A stretch of DNA of 64,000 nt, taken from the NCBI RefSeq assembly GCF_017487345.1, contig NZ_CP062006.1, forward strand, positions 2,982,001-3,046,000, written 5' to 3'. The notes under the pieces are model-generated. The model was given only the letters and a program-made list of their open reading frames with translations, searched no databases and was not told the DNA's origin. Below, one piece after another: positions 1 to 9,886 of the stretch. Position 1 is the first letter of the stretch, and each line of letters starts with the position of its first letter. The position numbers and the translations under genes were made by a program. This stretch comes from Brevundimonas pondensis. Lineage in GTDB: Bacteria; Pseudomonadota; Alphaproteobacteria; Caulobacterales; Caulobacteraceae.

Positions 1-714
1 AAGGTGGTGCGCGCCTTCCTGATCCAGGCTCTGGACCACGGCGTCTTCCACGCCGACCTGCACGAGGGCAATCTGTTCGCCGACGCTCCGGCCCAGATCA
101 CCGCCATCGACTTCGGCATCGTCGGGCGGCTGGGCCCGGCCGAGCGCCGCTATCTGGCCGAGATCCTGTGGGGCTTCATCAGCCGCGACTACGACCGCAT
201 CAGCCGCGTCCATTTCGAGGCCGGATACGTGCCGCCGCACCACTCGGTCGACACCTTCGCCCAGGCCCTGCGTGCGGTCGGCGAGCCGGTGATCGGGCGT
301 CAGGCCAGCCAGGTCTCGATGGGCCGCCTGCTGGGCCAGCTATTCGAAATCACCGCCCTGTTCGATATGCATATGCGGCCCGAACTGGTGCTGCTGCAAA
401 AGACCATGGTCTCGGTCGAAGGCGTGGCGCGCCGCCTCAACCCCGACCACGACCTGTGGGAGGCGGCCAAGCCCGTGGTCGAGCGCTGGATCAAGCGCGA
501 ACTTGGGCCGCAGACCCAGATCAGGCAGACCGTGGAAGAGGCCCTCGCCACGCTGAAGGCCCTGTCGCATCTGGCGCAGAACCCGCCGCAATCTCAGGCG
601 TTTGTGATCGAGAAGGCCGGAACCCGGCCCTGGGTGGTCGCCGCCGTCACCGTCGCCGTCTGTGCGTCGGTCGCCGCCTTGGTCCTGACACTCTGGCCGA
701 TGATCGTCGTCTGA
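1..714 (+). CDS. ubiB: UbiB/ABC1-type kinase-like protein, C-terminal part (5' truncated by window)
   Basis: Reading frame open from the window edge; only the last ~237 residues are present. The fragment begins in the protein-kinase-like core: HADLHEGNLF carries the catalytic-loop Asp and metal-binding Asn, and AIDFGIVGRL is the DFG-like metal motif, both typical of the UbiB/ADCK family needed for ubiquinone biosynthesis. The C-terminus has a hydrophobic stretch (about the last 30 residues), matching the family's membrane anchor. The role in aerobic ubiquinone synthesis is known for the family. The N-terminal KxGQ motif lies outside the window, so completeness cannot be judged. Confidence 0.9.
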   Translation, partial: KVVRAFLIQALDHGVFHADLHEGNLFADAPAQITAIDFGIVGRLGPAERRYLAEILWGFISRDYDRISRVHFEAGYVPPHHSVDTFAQALRAVGEPVIGRQASQVSMGRLLGQLFEITALFDMHMRPELVLLQKTMVSVEGVARRLNPDHDLWEAAKPVVERWIKRELGPQTQIRQTVEEALATLKALSHLAQNPPQSQAFVIEKAGTRPWVVAAVTVAVCASVAALVLTLWPMIVV

Positions 715-737
715 CGTTTCTTCGGAGCCTGCCGCCT

Positions 738-1211
738 ATGAAGACCCCGATCATCGCCGCCGCCCTGTTTTTCGGCCTGATGGCCACGGCGGCGACAGCG
801 CAGACCACGCCGCCTCGGGCGAACGGCGCCGCTGCGGCGACCCTTCCCGACGCCTTCGGCGAACCGGAACCCGACCGCACGGCCGCCCTGCCCCCGCGCC
901 CGGCGGCCACGGCCCCTGACATCGTCCGTTCGGAAGAAGCCCTGCGCGCCGTCATCGGCTCCCTGCAGTCGGACGCGATCGATTATTCGATGTTCAGCGA
1001 CGATCTGGCGACCCAGATCCGTGAGCGGGCCGCCGACTTCACCCCCCTGGTCCGCCGTTTCGGGGCCTTGAAGAGCATCGACCACCGCGGCCAGCAGGAC
1101 GGCGCCGACCTGTTCCGCGTGGTGTTCGAAAACCAGGCCACCGATTGGGTCATCGCCTTTAATGACGATGACCGGATCGCAGCCCTGCTGTTCCGCCCCG
1201 CGCAGGACTGA
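738..1211 (+). CDS. Small secreted protein of unknown function
   Basis: 157 residues. Start chosen at the ATG that gives a clear Sec signal peptide (MKTPIIAAALFFGLMATAATAQ, cut predicted after the ATAQ region). A Pro/Ala-rich linker follows, then a compact C-terminal domain of ~90 residues with charged helices and an alternating hydrophobic end (VFENQATDWVIAFNDDDRI), the pattern of a small alpha+beta domain. I do not recognise a family. It lies 23 bases after ubiB in the same direction, so it may be co-transcribed. A periplasmic location is inferred from the signal peptide only. Confidence 0.7.
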   Translation: MKTPIIAAALFFGLMATAATAQTTPPRANGAAAATLPDAFGEPEPDRTAALPPRPAATAPDIVRSEEALRAVIGSLQSDAIDYSMFSDDLATQIRERAADFTPLVRRFGALKSIDHRGQQDGADLFRVVFENQATDWVIAFNDDDRIAALLFRPAQD

Positions 1212-1220
1212 GGCTTACGG

Positions 1221-1622
1221 TCAATCCAGCGAGGGCTTGCCGCGTCCGCTCTTGATGGTCGAGCGGGTCGACTTGGTCTTCAGCCGTCGCTCCTTCGACG
1301 CTCGCGTCGGTCGGGTCGGCACGCGATAGACCGGCCTGATCGAGGCTTCGGCCACCATCTCATCCAGCCGCGCGATGGCGTCCGCCTTGTTGCGCTCCTG
1401 CGTGCGAAAGCGAACGGCGGTGATCAGGATAACCCCGTCCAGCGTCAGTCGGCTGCCCGCCAGCTTCATCAGCCGCGCCTTGACCGGCTCGGTCAGGCTG
1501 GGCGAATTCTTCACGTCGAACCGCATCTGGACGGCGGTCGAGACCTTGTTGACGTTCTGCCCCCCCGGCCCGCCGGCGCGGAAGAAGCGGAACTCCAGCT
1601 CGTCCTCGGGAATGCGGCTCAC
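1221..1622 (-). CDS. arfB: Alternative ribosome-rescue factor, peptidyl-tRNA hydrolase ArfB
   Basis: 133 residues. The N-terminal catalytic domain contains GGQ at residues 20-22 in the context AGGPGGQNVNKVST, which hydrolyses peptidyl-tRNA on stalled ribosomes. It lacks the codon-recognition domains of RF1/RF2. The C-terminal tail is rich in Lys/Arg (KERRLKTKSTRSTIKSGRGK), as in ArfB, where it sits in the empty mRNA channel. Starts with GTG and overlaps the stop of the upstream YaiI-like gene by four bases (GTGA), implying translational coupling. Length and architecture match ArfB (YaeJ). Confidence 0.93.
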   Translation of the reverse strand: MSRIPEDELEFRFFRAGGPGGQNVNKVSTAVQMRFDVKNSPSLTEPVKARLMKLAGSRLTLDGVILITAVRFRTQERNKADAIARLDEMVAEASIRPVYRVPTRPTRASKERRLKTKSTRSTIKSGRGKPSLD

Positions 1623-2077
1623 GGCGTCATCTTCCGTGCACGGACGACCGCCGTATCCAGCGCCTGCAGGAAGCGTGAGCGGTCAGCGTTCGAGAAGGGC
1701 GGCGGGCCGCTGGTGGCCACGCCGATGGAGCGCAAATGCTCGCCCACCATGCGCCCGGCCAGGGCTGAACCGATGGAGTCGGGCGTAAACGGTTGCCCGT
1801 TCGACTTCAGCGCCTGGGCGCCGGATTTCAGGCAGCGGTCGGCCAGAGGAATATCGGCGGTGATGACGATATCGCCCGAAACGGCGCGCTCGGCGATCCA
1901 GTCGTCGGCCACGTCGGGCCCAGCATCGACCACCACCTGCTCGATCAAGGCCTCGCGCGGGACATTGATCCAGGCGTTCGACACCACGAAGACCTTGAGC
2001 CCGTAGCGGCGGGCCACGCGATAGACCTCCTCCTTCACGGGACAGGCGTCAGCGTCAATGTAGAGAACCGTAGGCAT
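1619..2077 (-). CDS. YaiI/YqxD family protein (DUF188)
   Basis: 152 residues, start at the ATG giving MPTVLYIDADACPVKEEVYR, the conserved family opening. A second conserved block, GDIVITADIPLADRCLKSGA, contains a TADxPLA element. The fold is related to PIN/NYN-like nuclease domains and the acidic residues (D8, D10, TAD) are kept, but the biochemical role of the family is not established. It overlaps arfB by four bases and is probably co-transcribed. Reading the frame further upstream would add an unrelated, poorly composed extension, so the shorter start is preferred. Confidence 0.88.
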   Translation of the reverse strand: MPTVLYIDADACPVKEEVYRVARRYGLKVFVVSNAWINVPREALIEQVVVDAGPDVADDWIAERAVSGDIVITADIPLADRCLKSGAQALKSNGQPFTPDSIGSALAGRMVGEHLRSIGVATSGPPPFSNADRSRFLQALDTAVVRARKMTP

Positions 2078-2191
2078 GGGCGTCTTATGGCCGTTCCGGT
2101 CGCCAAGGAGAAGAAGGGCGGCGTCGCCTCCCCTGCCCCGCTTGCCCGGCACGCTCGAAAGACCGAGGCTTCGGCGAAACAGGAGGCCCCG

Positions 2192-2548
2192 ATGAGCGCC
2201 GAGACCCATTACCTGGCCGTCTTCACCAGCGACAAGACCGGCCCCAAGTGGCGGGCCTGGCGCGCCATGAGCGAGGCCGATCAGGCCGAGACCGCCCGCC
2301 TCGGCGTGGCCGCCGTCGCCGACTGGGAGGCGGCGCACCGCGACTCCATCGTCTATCAGGGCGGCCCGCTGGGCCCGACCAAACGCATCGGCGACGACGG
2401 CGCCGTGACGGACATGGTCAACCTTCTGACCGTCTTCATGGTCGTGCGCGCCGACAGCCATGAGGCGGCGGTCCGCCTGTTCGTGAACCACCCGCACATG
2501 AGCATCTTCGTCTGCGACGGGGTGGAGGTGATGCCGGTGCTGGGGTGA
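2192..2548 (+). CDS. YciI-like domain protein
   Basis: 118 residues. The ATG at 2192 has a strong AGGAGG Shine-Dalgarno sequence five bases upstream, which decides it over longer in-frame starts. The sequence shows the ferredoxin-like pattern of YciI/YCII-related proteins: a beta strand at the start (HYLAVFTSD), a helix, then VFMVVRADSHEAAVRLF and a closing strand. Family members are small dimeric proteins, mostly of unknown or putative enzyme function. Converges with the nuclease-like gene at 2560 with only 11 bases between. Confidence 0.75.
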   Translation: MSAETHYLAVFTSDKTGPKWRAWRAMSEADQAETARLGVAAVADWEAAHRDSIVYQGGPLGPTKRIGDDGAVTDMVNLLTVFMVVRADSHEAAVRLFVNHPHMSIFVCDGVEVMPVLG

Positions 2549-2559
2549 GGTGGCCTGCC

Positions 2560-4002
2560 TCAGTGGCGTTTGCTGGCCGATGCCTTCTTCGTAGCATCAA
2601 TGACGATGATGTCGGAGGCTCGAAGACCAGCGGCTCGACGTTGAGCTTGGATCTGAGTGATCTGATCGAGCTTGTCGCCCAAATCCCCGAAATCCATAAC
2701 CACATAGATCGCATACTCTGAGTTTGCCGCCTCGCGATAAAACTCAAGCTGCTTCTCGTAGCCGTGGCGGACAGTCCCGCTCGACCTTTTCATCTCGACA
2801 AGCACCCGGGCGTTGTAGCCGACCGAAAATTTGAAATCGACAGGCCCCCCTCCCATGTTCGCTTCTGGCGAAATGTCGATGCTATTTGCTTTGCAGTAAG
2901 CATCTGCAATTGCGAAATATATCAACTGAGATGCCCGCTCCTTCTTAGGTCGATCTTTAGACCACAATTCTTCCCAGAGATTCCCTCTCTCCACGTGGTG
3001 CTTGAACAGTTCGAGGCTATCGAAAACCGCCCTACGAATTTCTTCCGGCCCCTTACTCACGTCGTACGGATTGGGATGCTTCAAATCACCAAACCCGTCC
3101 GCAAAAATCGACTTCATTTTGAAGTAGGAGAGAGTGTCTAGATTGGGATCGTAGAGCCGAACGTGCTCCTTTACTGCGGCTAGAAACTCCGCAAACGTGG
3201 CCGGAGATTGGAGGGCAAACGCCCTCATTGCCTCTTTTCGATCCGCAACAGTTGGCTTGGCTATCCCCCCGAGCAGCGCGTTTACCCCACGACGGACCCT
3301 GTCGCTTTGCTCAATCGCAGCGGAAATTTCCCCCCAATCGTTCGCAATAGGCAGATCACGCACGATATCCTTAGGCACGAGCACAATCGCTTTAGTCACG
3401 CCCGATTGCGTGAAGGTTGGGAGTCTCCGGCCGGGAAGATGCTCGACCTCGTCTAATGGGACGCCATATTGCTCGCAAAACTGGGCAGTTATCTCGGCCA
3501 ATTGGTCGATAATCACTCGTGTCGTAAAATCGCTGATTGTATCCGGGCCGACGTTTTCCTCGAAGAAGCCCATTAGCGAAATCATTTCTGGGTCATTCGC
3601 CCCGAGGGTAATCACCTCTTTCGAAGTTCGCATGATGGCCTCGCGCACTTCGTCGGGCCGCGAACTGCCAGACCTGCCGCTTCCGCCATAGCCCAAGCCA
3701 TTTTCTGCAGGCTCTCGCAAATCCAACAACTGACGTGCGGCTCGCCAAGGCGCATCCCCTTCCGCCTGAGAGATCGTCAGAAGTCTTATGAAGTTGCTGA
3801 AATGGGTGCGAAAAGCTCCATAGGCTACCTCCGATATCTCCTGGCGAGATGAGGTCGCCAGAAGCACCGGATCTATAAACAGCGGAGTATCGACGTCGAT
3901 AAAGGGATCGATCAAGCCGGCAGCGTCTAGGGCACTCGCAGGCACGGCGAAGTGACGCGAGAAAAGTGTCGGGTTCTGAACTGTAGCCACTTGTAGCCCC
4001 AA
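2560..4002 (-). CDS. Probable PD-(D/E)xK nuclease of unrecognised family, low-GC acquired gene
   Basis: 480 residues from a TTG at 4002; a GTG at 3990 preceded by GGGG is an equally possible start. The C-terminal third carries a convincing nuclease core: PVDFKFS (D389), then VLVEMKRSS (E403-x-K405), then QLEFY (Q418xxxY422), the QxxxY arrangement seen in RecB/Cas4-type nucleases. The first ~300 residues are not recognised. They contain LFIDPVLLAT, a Gly/Ser-rich LGYGGSGRSGSS segment and VGPDTISDFTTR. Base composition is visibly low: 60-base samples at 3541 and 3121 have 31 and 32 G/C against 43 at 4081 in clpB. It sits 45 bases downstream of clpB on the same strand. A defence or restriction role is inferred from the nuclease motif and transfer signature only. 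Confidence 0.8.
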   Translation of the reverse strand: MGLQVATVQNPTLFSRHFAVPASALDAAGLIDPFIDVDTPLFIDPVLLATSSRQEISEVAYGAFRTHFSNFIRLLTISQAEGDAPWRAARQLLDLREPAENGLGYGGSGRSGSSRPDEVREAIMRTSKEVITLGANDPEMISLMGFFEENVGPDTISDFTTRVIIDQLAEITAQFCEQYGVPLDEVEHLPGRRLPTFTQSGVTKAIVLVPKDIVRDLPIANDWGEISAAIEQSDRVRRGVNALLGGIAKPTVADRKEAMRAFALQSPATFAEFLAAVKEHVRLYDPNLDTLSYFKMKSIFADGFGDLKHPNPYDVSKGPEEIRRAVFDSLELFKHHVERGNLWEELWSKDRPKKERASQLIYFAIADAYCKANSIDISPEANMGGGPVDFKFSVGYNARVLVEMKRSSGTVRHGYEKQLEFYREAANSEYAIYVVMDFGDLGDKLDQITQIQAQRRAAGLRASDIIVIDATKKASASKRH

Positions 4003-4047
4003 GAATCGATCTACCGACTCAAGAATAACACAGTTCTTTTTAGTGTC

Positions 4048-6636
<2,589 letters not shown>

Positions 6637-6683
6637 TTCGGTGCAGTCCCCTCGGAAGGCGGAAAACCAACAACGCGCCCTTC

Positions 6684-6711
6684 GATGAAGCGACGCCTTG
6701 AGTTGTGTCAA
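6684..6711 (-). promoter_or_regulatory. Candidate clpB promoter
   Basis: Reading leftward, TTGACA (6711-6706), a 16-base spacer and TTCATC (6689-6684) lie 48 bases before the clpB start. The -35 is exact for a housekeeping promoter while the -10 is poor. A heat-shock promoter would be expected for clpB, and I do not see a convincing CTTGAA / CCCCAT pair. Confidence 0.3.
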
Positions 6712-6806
6712 ACCGAGGTGGGTGTGACCTATCGGACACGCAAGACCCGCTCCCTGCGATTGATGCGGGCCGGCGTCCCGGCCTAGCGTGGCCGCAGGAG
6801 GCCCCT

Positions 6807-7451
6807 ATGGATTTTCTGACGTACGGCCCGGTCGATCCGACGGTCGTCCTGCCGTTTCTGGCGGCGGTGGCGCTGATGGAGCTGACGCCGGGGCCGAACA
6901 TGGGCTGGCTGGCGATCGTCTCGCTGTCGCAGGGACGGACGGCGGGGCTGGCCGCGGTGGCCGGGATCACCCTGGGCCTGACGCTGTGGATGGTCGCCGC
7001 CGCCTTCGGCCTGACCGAGGTGGTGCTGCTATGGCCCGCCCTCTACCAGACCATCCGCTGGGCCGGGGTGGGCTTCCTGCTGTGGCTGGCCTGGGACGCC
7101 TGGCGCAGCACTGGCGACGGGGCGACCGCGGCGCCGGTCGAGATGCGGCGGCGCGCCCTGTTCCGGCGCGGCCTGATCGGCAACCTGCTGAACCCCAAGG
7201 CGGCCCTGCTCTATGTGGTCCTGCTGCCCGGCTTCATCCGCCCGGCCCACGGCTCGACGCTGACGCAGGCCCTGACGCTGGGAAGCCTGCACGTCGTCGT
7301 CAGCGTGATCGTGCACTCGGTGATCGTGCTGACCGCGGCGCGGGCGGGCGGCGCCCTGCTGACCCGCGCCCAGGGGCCGGCGATGCGCGCCGCCATGGCC
7401 CTGGGCCTGGTCGCCATCGCCGTCTGGACCGCCTGGGAGACGCGAACCTGA
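6807..7451 (+). CDS. LysE/RhtB family amino-acid exporter
   Basis: 214 residues, six hydrophobic segments. ATG at 6807 has AGGAGG five bases upstream. The family signature LTPGPNMGWLAIVSLSQGRTAGLAAVAGI near residues 25-55 and GNLLNPKAALLYVVLLPGFI in the middle are diagnostic of LysE/RhtB inner-membrane exporters, which expel amino acids or homoserine lactone-like compounds. The substrate cannot be told from sequence. Converges with the TonB receptor gene, with 7 bases between stops. Confidence 0.9.
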   Translation: MDFLTYGPVDPTVVLPFLAAVALMELTPGPNMGWLAIVSLSQGRTAGLAAVAGITLGLTLWMVAAAFGLTEVVLLWPALYQTIRWAGVGFLLWLAWDAWRSTGDGATAAPVEMRRRALFRRGLIGNLLNPKAALLYVVLLPGFIRPAHGSTLTQALTLGSLHVVVSVIVHSVIVLTAARAGGALLTRAQGPAMRAAMALGLVAIAVWTAWETRT

Positions 7452-7458
7452 GCCTTCG

Positions 7459-9735
7459 TCAGCCGCCGGTCGGGGCGGTCGAGAAGTCGAACTGTTCGGG
7501 CTGGCGACGCGGGCCGCCGCCGAAGGACCAGGTCAGACCCAGATAGAAGGCGCGCAGATTGATGTCCTGATCGCTTCGGTCACGGAACAGGGGCGTGTCA
7601 TAGGTGGTGGCCCCGCCGAAGGAGTTGAGGATGTCGCGGGCCGTGAACTGCAACGACAGGCTGTCGTTCAGCTTGCGGCGATAGCCCAGATTGACCATCC
7701 CGCCGCTCTCGCGCTCGCCCTGGGCCAACAGTTGGTCACCCTGCCAGAAGCCCATGATCTGAACGAAGTCCTTGGGCGTGGCCTGCCAGTTCAGGCTGAG
7801 ACGGCCCGTCAGCATCTCGCCCTCGCGGTCGCGGGCGCCGGGGATGCCGGACGCATCGATCTCCTGACGGAAGGCGTTGACGCTGGCGTTGTAGCGCAAG
7901 GTGGGGTGCAGGCGACCACTGGCGGTCAGTTCGACGCCGAGGTCACGACGGGCGCCGAGATTCTCGGGGCGGGTCAGCAGGACCCCGCCGCCGACATCGG
8001 TCGCTACCTCGGTGAACGCCTTGGTCGTATCGCGGTAATAGGCCGTGGCCTGATAGAAGCTCTGTCCCTGGCGCATCTGCCACATGGCTTCGAAGCTGTC
8101 CGTCTCCTGGGGCTCCAGGTCAGGGTTGCCCGAGCGCAGGTTCAGCGGATCGCCGTAGGTGATGAAGGGATTGAGCTGCGCCGGCTGCGGCCGCTGGATA
8201 CGCCGCGAATAGCTGGCCCGCAGCGTCTGGGTTTCGGTCAGCTGATATTGCAGGTGGCCCGTTGGATAGGCGCGGAAATAGTCCTGGGAAGCGCGCACAC
8301 CGTTGGTGACGTCTTCGACCTCGATGTCGGCCTGTTCCAGGCGCAGGCCGAACTGGGCCGACAGCTTTTCGCCGAAGGGGCGTTCATAGGTGGCGTAGAG
8401 GGCGTGGACCGTCTGCTCGGCGGTAAAACGGTTGCTCTGGCCCGGCACAGGCGTCAGGGTGGCCTCCGACGGCCCCCGTCGCAGCACATTGTCCTGATCC
8501 GGCCGGGTCAGATTCAGCTCATAGCCCGCACGCAACTTGGCGCCGTCGCTGGTCGGACGGGTGTAGGCGCTGGTGAACCCGATCATCTCCTGCTCGTTCA
8601 GCCAGCGCGCGCCTTCATAAAGCGTAGGCGCGACCGGCGTCTGGAAGACATTGGCGTTCAGCGAGGTGTTCTCGTGCTCGTTGCGATCATATCGCAGCTC
8701 GTTCGACCATTCATGTCCCGAGGTGTCGAACTGGTGCAGCACGCGGGCGGTGGCGCCCCAGCCGTCCATGCTGAAGCCCCCGACGCCGTCGCGGGTATAG
8801 GCGCTGGTCAAGGCGCCGGAAGCGTTGCGGGTTTCAAATACGCTGCCGGCCTCGGCGTCGGCCTCAAAACGATTGGCGCGCAATTCGCCCGTCAACAGCG
8901 TCTTGTCGGTCAGGCGGTACTCGGCCGAGACCCGACCAAACGCGCCCTTCTGGACCATGTCGTTCTGCTGGACCGTCGTGGTCGTGGATGTCACGGCGCC
9001 GCTTGTCGGGTCCAGCTGTTCACGCAGCCGGTCAAAGGTGAAGTTCTGATCGTCATAGCGATAGCTGACATCACCGGTCAGCGTCAGCTTGCCACGCTGG
9101 CGCGATCCGCTGGCGCCCGCATTCCAGCGGCCATTGTCACCGATATTGATCCTTACCGAACCGGTCGTGACCGTCGCATCCGGAGCAGAGGCGGCCGCGC
9201 CCCTGGCGGCGGCGGGGATCGGCTTGGTGATCAGGTTGATGACCCCGCCCGAACCCTCGGGGCTGTAGGCGGCGGAGGGATTGGTCATGACTTCGATACG
9301 GGCGTAGCGATCGGCCGGCAGCTGCAGAACTGCGTCGGCGCGATTGGGGCCCGACAGGATGGCTGAAGGGCGACCATCGACCAGGATGGTGACATTGCCG
9401 TCGCCACGCAGGGAGACATTGCCCTGGGGATCGACATCCACCGAAGGCACGTTGCGCAGAGCCTCGGCCAGAGAACCGGTCGCGGCCTGCAGATCGTCGG
9501 CCAGGCTATAGCTGATGGAATCGATCGAGGTCCGCACGTCGTTGGCGCGGGCGGTGACGACGACATCGCCCACGGTCGCGGGCTCGTCCTTGTCCCTGGC
9601 GTCCTGCGAGGCCGGCGTGGTCGCAGGCGCTTGAGTCTGGGTTCCGGTCGCCGGTGGCGGCGTCTGGGCCAGAACAGCGCCGGCGGGCAGGGCCAGAACC
9701 ACGCCGAGCAACGGCGCAAATTTGAGTTTCGACAT
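7459..9735 (-). CDS. TonB-dependent outer-membrane receptor with C-terminal tail
   Basis: 758 residues. Signal peptide (~1-24, ending VLAQ), a Pro/Thr/Gln-rich linker, a plug domain beginning with a TonB-box-like VGDVVVTARA and containing VSLRGDGNVTILVDGRPSAI, then a ~600-residue 22-strand-type barrel. Plug and barrel style resemble the outer-membrane receptor group with an OMP beta-barrel C-domain. The substrate is unknown. Most TonB receptors end in an aromatic residue; here the last strand (YLGLTWSFGGG) is followed by about 18 extra polar residues ending TAPTGG. Divergent from the BCCT transporter gene. Confidence 0.9.
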   Translation of the reverse strand: MSKLKFAPLLGVVLALPAGAVLAQTPPPATGTQTQAPATTPASQDARDKDEPATVGDVVVTARANDVRTSIDSISYSLADDLQAATGSLAEALRNVPSVDVDPQGNVSLRGDGNVTILVDGRPSAILSGPNRADAVLQLPADRYARIEVMTNPSAAYSPEGSGGVINLITKPIPAAARGAAASAPDATVTTGSVRINIGDNGRWNAGASGSRQRGKLTLTGDVSYRYDDQNFTFDRLREQLDPTSGAVTSTTTTVQQNDMVQKGAFGRVSAEYRLTDKTLLTGELRANRFEADAEAGSVFETRNASGALTSAYTRDGVGGFSMDGWGATARVLHQFDTSGHEWSNELRYDRNEHENTSLNANVFQTPVAPTLYEGARWLNEQEMIGFTSAYTRPTSDGAKLRAGYELNLTRPDQDNVLRRGPSEATLTPVPGQSNRFTAEQTVHALYATYERPFGEKLSAQFGLRLEQADIEVEDVTNGVRASQDYFRAYPTGHLQYQLTETQTLRASYSRRIQRPQPAQLNPFITYGDPLNLRSGNPDLEPQETDSFEAMWQMRQGQSFYQATAYYRDTTKAFTEVATDVGGGVLLTRPENLGARRDLGVELTASGRLHPTLRYNASVNAFRQEIDASGIPGARDREGEMLTGRLSLNWQATPKDFVQIMGFWQGDQLLAQGERESGGMVNLGYRRKLNDSLSLQFTARDILNSFGGATTYDTPLFRDRSDQDINLRAFYLGLTWSFGGGPRRQPEQFDFSTAPTGG

Positions 9736-9853
9736 GGTCGCGTCCCTGCGGACGCCCCCTCGACGTCCCCTCAGGAGCGGCGACTATCAGTTGGCCGTCG
9801 CCAACCACAGTTACATCTTTTTCATCCCGACGGCGGGTCTGTGACCATGATCG

Positions 9854-9878
9854 GGAACCTCAAGCGTCGCCGTGCGCT
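9854..9878 (+). promoter_or_regulatory. Near-match to an EcfG promoter before the BCCT gene
   Basis: GGAAC at 9854-9858, a 16-base spacer, then CGCT at 9875-9878, one base off the CGTT consensus. The start codon is at 9887, so a transcript from here would be nearly leaderless. Weak on its own. Confidence 0.25.
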
Positions 9879-9886
9879 AGGGACCC

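Noticed and set aside
6637..6806. Heat-shock (RpoH) promoter for clpB.
   Set aside because: CTTGCG and CCCACC-like pieces occur, but spacing and sequence are not convincing.
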